Position numbers and translations under genes: made by a program
Assembly: GCA_018389105.1 (NCBI GenBank)
Contig: JACATO010001108.1
Coordinates: 62,001-126,000 of the forward strand
DNA length: 64,000 nt
Reading direction: 5' to 3'
DNA from: Nautilus pompilius
Lineage: Eukaryota; Mollusca; Cephalopoda; Nautilida; Nautilidae
In this document: positions 45,201-59,870 of the stretch, in pieces
Numbering within the stretch: the stretch's first letter is position 1
Layout: every line of letters starts with the position of its first letter
The notes under the pieces: generated by a model
What the model was told of the DNA's origin: nothing
The model's database searches: none
The model's input: only the letters and a program-made list of their open reading frames with translations

Positions 45201-48200
45201 TGGAACTTACATATACTTTCAAGGCAGACAACCTCACAATTAATACACATGCGATGACTGATTAAACAATTTTATAAAAGTGTGGTTGGAAGTTGAAAGA
45301 TATCTGGTGTCAACAAAAGTTTTGTATTATCTTTGTAGCTCCTTCATCTCCACTGCTTTGATGTAGTGCACAGAAATGACTTCATTCTAAAAGGTGAATC
45401 AGATCATAACAAAAACCACTAGCCCTTAAACATTATTAGTGGGCACAGATGAGATTGGATAAAGTCTATGGACGGCATCATAAACTGTCATCAGTTTGCT
45501 TTCAAGCGGAACTGCTTTTGTTTAAAAAAAAAGGGCCTCCACCTAGCTATTATTCATAGTTGTGCATTCTGCTTATTTCAGGATTAATCAGTCTGCATTT
45601 TCGGAATCAAGTGAACTGAATCATAACTAAATAAATAAAAACACCTGTAATTCAGTTTTTTTAAAAACTGAACATTTACTATTTGTCCAGTAAACTAAGG
45701 CTCTTTTTTTATAAAGGCCCCCATTTTTTTCTTTATCAGTTTGTATGCTAATCCTTAGAGCCAGTAAGTTTTACCCCCATATTTTCATTAACAGGTGTAT
45801 GAGTGTCTGGGATAAACTTCATACGTCTATATCACCCCCACCAGTGACAACAGTCAACTCTAACCTTACACCTTCAGGGCCCATTTCCATTAAATGGAAC
45901 TGTTTAGTTCTAAATGGCCAGGTAACTATTAATAATAAAATCCATTACTGACTAATTTTGTTTGTTGTTCATTTAATCTTTAATTGTCATATTTATCAAA
46001 TTAAAGAATTTTTAAACACCTTTAGTCACACAATAATACACCTATTCTAAGTGAGTAGAAGTGATATCTGTAGATATTTTCATAGTAATACATCCACCAA
46101 TATATCATTTCTGATTTTGACTTTATTTTGGTAAAATCCATTCTAAGATTTTTATCTTTGCATAATTTATGCAAAATAAGCATGAACTTCATTTGAATAA
46201 ATTATAATATTTGATATCATTGATCCTGACTAACAAGCAAAGAGCTGCTGCAGATAACAATTTTTAAACAATTCTGAATCAATAAAAGGCCTAGTTAATT
46301 AGTTTATTAAGTCACATTTATTTTAAATGACAAAATAAAACAAACTAATCAGCAATTAAAATGGCAAACATTACTGTTCTAGTGTCTTGGCAAGTTAAAT
46401 AAAACAGACAACAGCCAATCAAAAACTGTTTTCAAAAAAAACGAAACATCTATCTGTGTGTCCTGCCAAGACATTCCAACCTTTCTTATGTACTGTCTAC
46501 TTTATTACTTGAAGTAACCAATCACAGATCAAAAGCTAAGTCATCATACCCTTTTTGGTCAGCTCTTCTAGTTCCTCCAGTAACTGGTCAGCAGACTGGG
46601 TGGCAGCTTCCTGGTCAGGCAGGGTCCAAGCTTTCCTTGGTGGTAAGGACAATGAATCCTGCTTTATGTTAGCAACTGAAGAAACAAGCAGCTAAGTTTA
46701 TAACATAGCTACAAGAATGAAAGGTTTTTAATTTATTATGTCAGCAGTAAAGTGTTCACATCTACATAAGAAACACTAAATTCTTTTATATCACAAGAAA
46801 GATTCCTTCTAAATAGCTTAGGTTTTTAAACTAAACCTATTTCAAATGGACCTTTAATTAGAAAATATGAAGTAAAAAAACAAGATATATAATTATCCCC
46901 TCTTAAACTTAATTTTTGCAGTTGCTAATTTGATCAAATGTTTAAGTTTATAAACCAGTAGACAGCACAAATTTGATTTGAAAGATGTGCCTCTTTAAAT
47001 ATTCATTCATCAATTTTCAGAGAATGAATTCTTACAAAATTAAAATCTCTAGAGAAAAAGTAAATTGGCTGACTTAGAAAACCAAGCACTCACAGCTTGT
47101 CTGGGACAATGTGACCTGTTGCCAGTGTATAGCTGCATCAAGATACAGTAAAGCTGTTAAAAGTATTTCTAACCAGATTCCTTATAGTTATTACCTTACC
47201 TATAACAATACAAGATTTATTTATGCAAAGTACCTACAGTATAAAAAATACTGGAGGTAAATGACAGAGACTCCATTATATCATTAGAACACATTTGTCA
47301 TATCACTGGTCAGAATATGAAGCTGCTCAGAGATTCATTCAGCTGAGAGCAGAACCATGGGATATATGAAAAGCCCCAAGAATCAGCAAATAAAGGGAGT
47401 GGCTGGTAGCCAGTTTGATCACCAGTCATAGTCAACTCAGTTCATTCTTGCTCTACTTTGCCTGCCACAGTCATGTGGGTTTCCATCAGGCAATCTCCAG
47501 TTCCCCAGTCTTCATCTAAAAATGAGGATTTCAAGAAAGAATTTTGCTGCTGCTGTTAACCTTGTTGGGCCTTCATGGAGCAGGATAATGCTATCGAGCA
47601 GATAACCACAGCACTACACTCCTTGTTAGAGTAGTCTCCCTTGTAGAGATGGTAAACCAAAAAAAGGGGGGGGAGATATTAAAGCTACTTTAGTAAAATG
47701 CGTATGATCAGAAGGTGTAGTGTTCAGTGTTTAAAAATCAGCAAATATTCATAGAATTTCAATGAAGGCCAGGGGGGACTGAAAGGGGGAAGAACTCTGT
47801 AGTGTTTTGTAGTTTTAGGCTTTAGGTAGCAGTGTAACAAGAGCAATCACAAAACTAATATTTTAAATAGTGACCACATATACTAATGAACTATTTGCTG
47901 CAGGGCAATTCTGTAATGTTATTTCCCAATTTAAAACTTAGCAAGGGAGGTAATGACATAGAGTTTCTTTAAAATTTAGTAAAGAAGGGTGCCATTTCAG
48001 ACAGTTGGATAAAGAATGTGGGCTACTGTTATTTTCTAAAATTGCCAAGTAAATACAAACTAATGCTGTACGACCTCACCTGGTTGGCTGGCTAGTGGTT
48101 CAAGCTCAGGAATGATCTCCAGTAACAATCCATCCCCATGCTTCAATGGTAAAGGCTGGTCACTGTCTCCATCAGGGGGAGATAATTCTCGAGGTGGAAA

Positions 48201-51200
48201 GCCCACACGTATCTTCTGACGATCTGGAGGCACGTTTAGTTTATCATCAATGAACTTTTGAAGGTATGCATATGTAATGTTAGATTCTAAGCTAAGCATT
48301 ACCTGGAAGAAAGAAAGAAAAAAAAAAAGGAGAACAGACTTTTAAGTGCAAAATGACCCAATTTGTGACAACGCCCTTCTGTCTTCTGTTCTATTAATTC
48401 ATTATCACCATGTTATAATGATAGCTGCATGAATGGGCATTTATTCTATTACTCAGGCTGCTGCAAGGAAGTATTTTGACTGTTCAGTAGTCCAGTGTCA
48501 CATGTTGCTAATATAATATTTAAGCCACTGAAAAATTCAAATAAGACAAACTTAACAAAAACATTTACCAGTAATTTTCTTTATGCAGCCATTAATTTTA
48601 CCCAAGGTTATATCTAAAAAACTAAGCTAAACAATCTACATTTCTTTTTCAAGAATTTAATTGAGAATTCAGAATAGGAAAAAAAAATGATTAACTTTAA
48701 TCCAGTAAACAATTAAATTTAACATGGAAAAGTTAAATGTTTTTGCTGTTCAGATTGATACACTACTTATTTCAATGCCTCTCTCCATCAGATTTATCAG
48801 AATCAACTCTGCCATCTCCTCCATCATCATCAGCAGCGCCAGTAATGAAAATAGCAAATCCTACCATATCTTCATTTTGTGCTCAACAGATTTCAAAAGT
48901 CAAATTTAAATTAGAAATCTAATTTTCCAATCTAAAAAAAAAAAAAGATAGATCAAATTTCAGTTTCCATTTTTGATAAACAACAGAGGGGAGGTAATCC
49001 ATCATGGTTAATGCATGGCTTTCGGATTATAGAGCAAACTGACCTACTATCAGCAAAATTTCTAAATTAATTTGCGCTCCTATTTAACTGCCATTTGCAA
49101 TTCATTTCATAATTTTCAAAAAAAATAATAAAAAAAAATAAAAAAGTAATTTACTTTCAGATCTGCAAATAGGCAATGATTTACAGTCATGTTCTCTTCT
49201 ATTGGAAACTTGAATTCATTTTTAATTTATCTGTCCAAAACCATATATATAGGAAGCAGCTCATCAAGGTTACTTGGGACTGATGTACAGCCACTGATCT
49301 TGAACACTAAGCTGACTAATCAAACCAACGGGGCCCGAGATTACTCGATTTAGCCTGTATGGCCAAATGCCGTGCAGTGCTTCAGGCTCTTTTTGTCATC
49401 ACCAAACTTCCTCCTTACCTGCCGACCGTCAGAGGTCGACAAACGGATTTTCTTCTCCTTCTCCACTGCCTCTGTTGTAGACGGCGGGGTCGTTTTGTGC
49501 TGCACACGGTCAGTCTGTTTAGTCAACGCCTCCTGTAAAAATTAACAAGGGCTTAGTTAAAAACAAAAACGCACAAGATGTTTTATATTAAAGCCTTTTA
49601 AATTAAGGTTCTCTATTATTTAAAATACTGATGTCATCAGAAGCAGTGAATGAGTTGAATTTTGAAAATGACAATTTTTATCAGTGTGTCACATTGTTGC
49701 AATTAACCCTAAAAAAAATCTCTCTTTACCGGGTTTTTCTTCAATAAGCCTGAGAGTGAGATCTGTTGACACTTTCTTTTTAAAAGAAAAGAAAAAACAC
49801 TCACCTGCTTGTGGTCAGCTCTAGCTGTTTCTGTGTGTGCCAGTCGTGAAGATGACTTCTGCTGCTGCTGTGAAGCATTTGCTGCAATCTGTTTCTGAAT
49901 CCTTCGTTCCGTCTCACTTTTTATCAGTTCCTCTTTGTGTAGAGTTTTCTGCTGCAACACAACATCGTTATTTGACTGTAGCCAGATGGGAAGCAGCAGT
50001 ATGAACTCTTATTATTGTGTGTTTCATTCTTAAAATTAGCTTCAGCTGTTCTCTTTCTTCTACATTGCTGTTTAATTCATTTTTTTAAAAATTTCATTTC
50101 ATTTCATTTATAAATGAAAACTGGAGAATTATGAACTATTTAAGTCTAGTGGTTGTACAGCTATTTGAATAGATATTGCTGTCCAGATTATAAGTATAAT
50201 TTGTAGAGTTGGTAGACAGTCAAGACCCTCCACTAAACCTAGGGAGAGGACTCCATCTCTCTCAATGGACAGGCAGATATGTAACCAAGAGATTTCTATG
50301 ATTTCAGGTGTTCTGCCAGTCATCAGGTAATGACAGAAGTTTCATAATGTTCTTTGGAGAGATCATTGTGTCCACCAGTTCAGGAACAGAGTAAACATGG
50401 GGCTACTGAGCTACATGCAGAATAGTAGGAAACATTACCAATGAAGTCTAATATTATCAGTCAGGAAAAAACTGGAGGAAATTACAAAAATAAAAAAAAA
50501 TATAAAATAAAATAATCATCTCATCTTTGTCTTTCTAATTACCCCACATACTTCTTTTATTGAGTCAGTCTCTCAAGAAGGTCATATTGATGCACTCTGA
50601 TATGCAGAGTCATCTTTTAACAAAGTATTTTTGTTAAGAGACCTTAGGATTATCCCTATTCACTTCCTCAGCAAACGTTTTGCAATAGCAAAGATTTATC
50701 ACAACTGCAAGCAATAACAGAACTTGGCAAGTCGCTCTTTAAATTTCTTCACACCTACACAGAAATCCATCTCTCTAAACAATCATTAACAGATCCTGGA
50801 CTGAGCAGTAATACGATCAAAAACTAACGAACTAACAATAGTCAAGTACTCTTGTTTTGTTTTTTTTTTCTCTTTAAAGTGAAAGTTTTACTTCCTTGGA
50901 GAATATTTCTATCTTGTCTAAATAGTCTGTGTTGTTACTAAAATGTCGCAATGATTCCTTAACAGTTCGCCTCACTGCTTGATTTCTTGGATAGGGGAAT
51001 TATTTGATAGTGCAATGTGTTTTTCAGAATAGCAAATTGTTTAAGTTGGGTCTGTCAGAATCAGACCCTGACACTTCTTTCTTAGGGGTTTTCATTTCTG
51101 AAAACCTGCAGTAATATGGCAATGTTCACCCTCCTACTGATTAATACTCTTGCTATCTTAACAAGTCTGCCATCATTTTGAAGCTGTTTTCACAATTTCA

Positions 51201-54200
51201 CAAATCATTTACTTTAATAAAAATAATTAACAGCTTTTGTTAAAGTCTGAAACAAAGAAACAAAACTACCTACCTGTTGTCCCGACAATATCATTTTTGA
51301 GGATGACATAGGAGACCAGTTGGAAGGTGGCGAGTCATAATCACTAACCTCAAGAGCAGCTTGCGGCTGCTCTTCAACTTCTTTTAATGCCGTCTGCTGC
51401 AATATTTTTTCTACGACCCATTGAACAAGACGTTCACTGCCAAATTCACCTAAAAGAAAGATCAGCACATTTTATGGTGATTCTCTGCTACTGGTCTGGT
51501 ATTTGTGATGTTAAATAGAAACTGAAGTGTGCCTCAGGCTGGCATGAATGTTGCTCCTGCCAGCTAGTATGACACCTGCTAGTTTTGGTGCTACCTTTAA
51601 CAATTTCTGGTGTTCTGCCTATGGTCGAAATGCACCAGGAGCAAACATTAGCTGATTTCATCAACAAAATGCTAAACAATCACATAAACTATAGTGGCAA
51701 AGACTGCAACAATCAGGGACCGGGCATCCCTGACAAGTCACCAAGACACATGCTCATGAACCCAATGCTGGTTCTCAACCCAGAACTCATACATTGACCG
51801 GCAAGAGCTCAGATATGAGCATAACAACAAAACAATGAACCACACCAGCAGACATTACAAACACGAAGCAGCAACAGGATGTGTTGGTGGACCACTCCTA
51901 CATGTGTTATACTCCAAGTCTGATGGGACCCTACACCTTTCCAATACTATAACTAAATGAACAAATGGATGCTAAAATCACCCTGAAACTTCTCACAGAT
52001 TTCAAGATGACCAGGTACTCACATATATGTTTTCTTGCCATAAACCTCACTATAGCTAGAGAGATCCATGGAAATACAAAATAAAGCTGGTTAATGAAAA
52101 CCTGAACTTCAATGAAGCATCCATAAAGCTACTTGTTCTTAGAAGCTTCTTGAAATGTCTTAAACAGTTAATTTTTTTTCAGATCTTTTATTTGAACAAG
52201 CACTGATCTGTATATTCTTCATAGACAGCTTAAGCTCCATTTACCAGGGTTTATTTATTACTACTCTTCCATGCAGTTTAAACAAACAAAACCCAATTTA
52301 AGAACTACAAATGTCAAATCCTAAGAAAACAAAAGTAAAAGCGAATAAATGAAACAGAAACGATGATAGGGCTTTAATAAAGACGGAAAATGTTTTAATA
52401 CAAAAATCATTGTAGATATACTAACCTGGGAAACGTTTTTGCACCAGATCCTGTGCTATTTTAAACACATTACTGTTCAGGGAGACATCTGACTCTGACT
52501 GGAACCACAACACCTCTTCTAACACAGTCTGGTTATTCCACTCAAGTGTAATGGGAAACCTGCACAGATTACAAAGTCTTCAATGGCTTTGCTTCATAAT
52601 CGTCTTTAGTATTATCTTTTAGTGACAAAAGTACAGCTTTCAATAAACTAAAGCAAGAAAGTTAGTTACCTCTGACACTTTGGGATTAGTAAACCAACTA
52701 CCTCATCAAAACCCTACTCAACAGTGGTGTTTGGTGGGAAATGGTAAGGTACAGACCGATCTCAGCTAACTACTCTAACAACACATTCAAAATACTTGCA
52801 AAATGAGCTTTGTACAAAGCATTTGGGGAAATATATATATAAGCGATAAATCCACTCTAGAATGACTTATCAAAATGCTCATAACAACACAACTTAGCGA
52901 TTCCAGTGAAATGAGGACCCATTTTTCCATTGATCAATGTGATAGATACACTCATGAAATTGGCTTCTAATACCTCAAAATCTATTAAACTAAACAAAAA
53001 AAATGTTTCTTTTGCTTACAATTGCATCAAAATGTTACTAATTAACACTTCATTATTTTTATAATCTAGGCTTTGAATGTTCCAGACTCTTGGTTATAAA
53101 TATTTCCTCCCAGTTTTAGCAAAACTTCTTTAATGACACCACACAAAATTCTACTCTGAGATGCGCGCAGTCAAAAGAAGGTAGAGATAATTGCTCGCTT
53201 TCGACAAGATGCCTGAAACTGAAAAGCTGCATGCATTTAAAAGAAACAGGTCTTCACTTATGTGCAGTACATTTTTGGCAACTTTACTTGGGATTACATT
53301 TTTTTTAGGAAGCTTTAAAAAAACAAAGTTTAATTAGTGTAGAAGTGTGCTTGTTTAAAGCTGACAGGTCAGGTCTAATTCAATCCCTAGTACATAGCGT
53401 GATTACCTCTTTGGCAGGTTGTCATATTCTTTACCATTCCAGTAGTGTTTGTATCCACAGGAACACTTGCTCTGTGTAGCCCGTGTTGTTGTTGGGTCTC
53501 CATTCTGGTACTGAATAGTTCCATTCCCATTCACCAGGCGGATACGGTCACTGCAATGTCCAACCAGGGTGTAGTATTTAAGTAACTTTTCTCAAAAAAA
53601 AAGTAGTGCATTAGAAAAAATAAACCAAAAAAACATTTGGTTGTTGTGATTTGCAAAATCTTGGTAACCAAACCCACCCAGGTATGTGGCATGAACAGGA
53701 TGAAGCTGGCAGTAAATCAAAGTTCACCAGTTTAGGGTAAAAAGGGTGGAGAGAAGAACAAGAAATGTGTAAACAAACTGGCATCCACAACTGTGGACTC
53801 GCTAATGAAAAATCTATTTTTTTATATAATCAGTTTTAAAATATATGCTTCATTAACATGTAAATGTAAGAAAATATGACAAAACATTACAAGAAGTTTG
53901 TGTTGGAACTTTCATCACACAAGACATTTTGGATTATATACAAAATATTTCAATGACTTCACAATTATGGCTGCCAGTGTACATTGAGGGTAAATAGTGT
54001 ACTGTATATTTTTTCTTTATCCATCGTCCAGGGACAAATAAAGAGTTCCTGTGTCACATGAAAGGTCTGAGAAGACTTAGAACAATTAATTATGCAGAGA
54101 AAACAAAAAGTATAAAATGAGAATAGACTCAACATACTTACCTTTTACAGAAGGAACATTTCAGCTTTGAAATTACAGCAACTTGAGCATCATTGTACCC

Positions 54201-57200
54201 ACAGCCGAAACCTGCAATAAAGTCAGTTGATATTAATATCCTAAAAACAAATGGCAAAGCTCATTCAACCTAAAACAGCACACACTGTTACCAGTCAAAC
54301 GGACAGCCTCACACCACAAAGGAAGATAACCTTAGTTGATGTTTTTCAGCATGTTTGTGCTGGCCATACAAACATCCTGTCTATCATCATTCATGTAATT
54401 ATAAATGTTAATTTAGCATAATTCTCTACAGTTACGACTGAAGCTATTTATTGGCCACAAAGATACTAAGTTTGTGCACTACATACTGAATGTATACCTG
54501 TTTTCAATATTCATTTATTAAAAACAGTTTTGGTATTACTCCTGAATGACTAATTCAAATTTTTGTGATTTTATTTGCTCTTTTTAATGTCAATGGTTGC
54601 AGATTTTTTAAAAAAAAAAAACAAACTGATGCTGCTGATCGATTCAACCATCTTGTCTGTGTAGAAGAAATATTTGGAATCTGATTGAAACAAAAACTAA
54701 CATTTGTGACAGTTTTTTTTGTTGTTGTTGTTGCAGTGCATCACAAGAATTAGAAATGCGTTATTTTGCCATCTTTCTTAAAGGATGCAGATTTGTTTTA
54801 GCAACTAAGAAGCAATTACTAACTTGGCAACTACAAGCCAATTGTCTCATTCTTACAGATATCTTAAGTTGATCTGTAAAACCTCAATGAGCCTTCAATA
54901 CTCTTGATCAGGGTAGCAAACATTTGAGCAGATTGCTAGCCATGTAATACAGGAAACCAGACAGAAACATCGTACAGACTTGGAATCTATCTGCCTGGGC
55001 AATTTTTGGAAGTCACCATTCATCTGAACACAAGATGAGTAAAAAGAACACTATTTTAGAATGGCAGTGATTTTTTGCTAGAATTCGTAAATATTTACAT
55101 TCTTCAAAAAATGGTAACTTCTGGACAAAAAGAAACAACTTGTTTATCACACAAGATGCAATTCTGTTGCATGTCAATTACAATTTTTTTTTTATATCTA
55201 GTTTCCCCCCTCCCTGTTCCAACAGTTATTTTCAGTACTGCTGTATATTCATTGGCATGCAAGCAATCAGAAAGTGCCCAAAACTGCAGGAGTATAGGCA
55301 GTGATATATCACTGTAGTGTGATGAATGTGTGGTGAATAATATGGCTCCTGGAAAGAAAATATCACATAACAAGCACATATAAATGAAAGTCTTAGCTAG
55401 TGAAGGTTACTCCATGTGGCAGATTGACTTCATGTTTCAGAAGTTGTTACTGAGGAGGATACATAGAACTGGTACTGTTGGCAGAATCTGTCAATAAGAA
55501 AGAAATCCCAAACTCTCTGAAAGTGACGTTAAGTACCTCAGGGTATGTTCTCCTTGTGATAGACAAGCCCCTAGAAATCTTGCAAATGACCTAGCTGCAA
55601 GTATGGGTGTTAACGTTTCAAGAACAATAAGACACACAATGGCAATAAGTGGTCTCAATGGATGTGTAGCTGCCAGAAAATCTTTGCTGAAGAAAGGCAA
55701 AATGACAAATGCAGCAGTGAAATGATCAAATCTAAAAGAAAAAAAGGTGCCCAAGTTCTGAATTGTTTTAAAAAAAAAAAAACCAACAGTAGCTTAAACT
55801 TTCAAAGGCTGACCAGCTAGTAGTATAGCAAGACAGTGTACAACAGTCACAGTAAAGTATGGGGGTGGTGGATCAACTGTGAAGCTGCATGGCAGATAGC
55901 TATAGGGAGGTTCTCATCTATCATACCATTCCCTCACAAAGACATCTAATTCAGCTTCTAACATAACAGTGAACTCAAGCATACAGCCAATGTGGTGAAA
56001 AAAGTCAAATGGCAACCAAACACCTTGTGGAAGGTGCTACAGGATATTTGGAACAGCATTCCACAGACACACTGAATAACTGTATAGGTGCATGAAACAA
56101 GGTGACATGATCTATGTAAAATAAAGAGCTCACATACTGAATACTGATGTACTGTTCATGCAGTTTTTGTATATTTTCTGTAATAATGCATTGAGGGTGT
56201 ATTACAAATATACTTCTCTCAGTTGCATTTACTCACTATTTGTGCATATCCTGTGTAGTTCTGTAAATATTTCCAGGAGTGTGTGTAGCATATGGTAACT
56301 GTACAATATTAGAAAGTTGAACTTAGAAAAATGTCAGTAAATTTAAATTCCAAAGAAATCTGTACTTCTTAAGCAGAGTTCTGTTACCAGAGATATTTTA
56401 TGATGCAGAATTTTTAAAAATCCATATCTAGATAAGAAACTTAACTGTTTCCTCAAAAGGTGGTAATACCAAAATGTATCTTTTATGAGTGCTCGGGTCT
56501 GAATTTATACTATAGAAAAATTCTGTTTATCTGTATTAATTGGGAATGCTGAGGATAAACCCACGTCTCTCGAAACTGAAAGACTTATGAGAGTACAAAC
56601 CATTAAACAAACAAATATGCATTAAAAATTAACCATTCTGTCTGTTTTCCCTTTCAAGTTTAACCAGTCTGCTGTTAAAAGGTTCGTGAGTATCCCGGCG
56701 AGTCGTCCAAATGTTGATTTTAGCCAAATAAAACTACAGCCATCACGGTGACAAGCAGAAAGCTTCAGCTCTTTTGTGACAAAGTCATGGCCATCTAATC
56801 CAAGACAAAAGATTATCTACTGCAGTAAATGTTCAGTAACTATGGGCCTTTCTCCCAAGAAACTGAACATCCATTTTTTTAAAAAAATGAGGCAAAAAAA
56901 ACAACAACAAACTGGATCATGAAATAAAATTGTAAACCATTGTCAGGATACATATAATAAGCATAGTCCTGTCATAAAATCTGTAGGAATGGTATTTTCT
57001 GGTGATTGTAATTTTAATACATTTTATCAGTCTTGTTTGCATTTTAGCTGAAACTAAAAGACAAAAAAAATTAGATAACTGGATTGTGGATAAACAGTTG
57101 GATAGTATTTTGTTCTGCCAGTGCTCTCATAATTGTAAAACAACAATGATGAAACTCACCTACTGTGAGCCTATACTGCTGTAGGGAAATGGGAGCTAAT

Positions 57201-59825
57201 CTGGAGAGTAAAACAATGAAAATTAAATTATAGGCTCACCTTCTACAGACAATTTGTACTGCTTCTGATCCTGCAAATCAAACTGAGTTAGAGCCTGGCA
57301 TGGAAGACACCGATACAGGCGCTTTTCCTGCACAGCAGTCTGACAGTTATGCAGCACAACTTCTGGCTTTATACCTGCCATACCTGAAACAACCGAGCAG
57401 CCACTACATCCACTAATCTTATACAGACCACTAAATATTAAAATTAAGCAACAGCAATAACAATGATTAAAGCATAGATACCACACATTTACTTTCAAAA
57501 AAGAGAAAAAAAATCTGTAAGGTCTAATCAAGGATGTTTTATAAAAGTATAATCCCTACCAATAGATAATGCGCTGTAAGTTCCCTCCCAATTTCTAGAG
57601 AGTTCTGGTAATAGTAGATTCTTTCTTCAATGTAGTTGGTGATGTGTGTTCTGACCCTGTGATCAGGGCTAGGGCTCTGCATGCATCACACTTACATCAC
57701 ATACTTCATGTCAATCACAAAAACGTTTGAAAGCCTAACTAAACCTTAGCCTCCTTAATCTGAGATCATGACGATACTTAATGTTGTAGCAAACCTACTT
57801 GGAAAACACGGGCTGAACTACAAAGAGAGGCCAAACTAAAGATTTACAGGAAAGCCAGAACTGCTGAAGTTTTACTATCTATAGCATGATTTAGCATATC
57901 TAAAACCCTGTTGGCTCTGAGATGTAATCTGATTCTTTGATATGTTGCTGCAACTCAGTCTGGTTTATTTCAGCCTGTTCAACACTAAGATATTTTCACC
58001 TGAAAACATTAAATCACATTTGCCATTTGTTCAATCAATCTATTAAAAATTCATATCAGACTACATACAATTCACATTACTGTTAACAGAAATTTTGAGA
58101 ACAGGCCTAAGAAGAGGGATACATCTAGTAACTCAAACATTGTGCTCTTGATGAAAAAAAAAATCTCTGAATTATCTTAGTTAAGTATTTCTCAATCCAA
58201 AATACAGAACCATCATAATAATTTGGAATACACATTAATTCTGTAATGTATGTACAATAGCAAATATGCAGAGCATGAACATTTTTAGGAGCAGAATCTT
58301 TTTGATAGTAATGACAACCCAGTTGGATTTTTCTACAAAACTCATGTTGCTGCTGCTGAGTTTGATCAAAGCAGAAGCAATGCCAAATATTTCTAAGCAT
58401 GCTAACTGTGTGGGAAAGCTCCACATGATTATATCTCCATGGTACTGCACATTACTGCAAAGAGTTGTATTCAAGGTTAGGGCAGGGCTAGCCTACACCA
58501 TGTTGAGCCTTATCAGAAACTAACAAGCATTTGCATCTCAGCAAGGGAGACAACTGAACAAAAAGTAGTCTGGATTAGTATGAACTTACCTAGTTTCTTA
58601 AAAATGTGTTGGTGGACATCGGCTACCAGACTAGGATGCACATTATGATTTTCAAGAAACTCAGTTTCCATGGCTGATACCAACTTCCGGATGTAAACGT
58701 CCTGTTATGTTGGATAATTATACATTACAAATTTAATAGTAAAAAAAATTAAATATGAAAACAAGTTTGTTTCCTATGCTACCAAGTTCCTCGATTTTTT
58801 TTTTCTTGTGCTTAGGAGAAGCCCTCTCTTCTTTAACAATAACAGTCCATGTTTACAGGTGCTGCTTAATCAATAAAACTATTTGGTGGTAATAACCTGC
58901 AGAACTTTAGCTTTAGATTTGCATTTTAAAAAGTCAGTTTCTAATGTCAAAAGGTAACAGACCTCCTTTAATATAAACACGCAACACCTGCCAGTGTGGA
59001 AATTTGCCGATGTTTAAAACTTAGCTTAATTCATTTCGCACTGGCTGACGCGATACGAGAGAATTAGTTTTGTTGTTTCAACGTTTTAGTATCTACCACA
59101 AAGACAGCGGGAATGTGCTACTTCTCGTCAGTCTAGTTTTGGGTAGAATTTAAATATAGAAGCTGACGACCATTATCAAGCATTTACAGACTTTCCTGCG
59201 GCATTCAGAAGTCACTGGTATTGACACAAAAACCTACTAAAAGGACCTAGTGATGCAAACCACCAAATCACAGCCGCTGACTGCTGTGCAGCAAACAGGT
59301 TCAGACCTTGACTGAAGGAGAAGGCACTCATCAGACCACCGTTAACAACAAGATCTCCAGCTTTAAACAAACGTTAAGGTTTCCAAAATAGAATTCACAT
59401 ACCTGAGTTAAATATTTGCCTCCTATCCATCTCTTTTCAAGTACATTTTAGATAACAACAAAGAATATACTGATCTGAATGTAAATATTTAAAGAACCAT
59501 ATTATTTTTTTTTTTACATGCAGGTTAATTACAAGAGATTGTGACAAGTTTCATGATGCTGTCTGAACCCAGAAAAATTCTTGGTATTTTAGTTACCTCA
59601 GTTTAAATTTTCTAATAAGATTTACAAATATACCAATAGATGTAGGGTGCATTTTCTTATACTCAGTACCAACCGTCAGACAGTGGTTTCCTCCAATAAC
59701 ACAGCAGCCAAACTGGTCAAAATCAATGTAGTCATTGATCAACCTGTCAGGCATGCCCCAAGCTTTCTGCAGCATGCGTCTAGGGAGACGCGGCAGGGTC
59801 TTCTCTGAAAAAAGAAAAGACAGAC

Positions 59826-59870
<45 letters not shown>

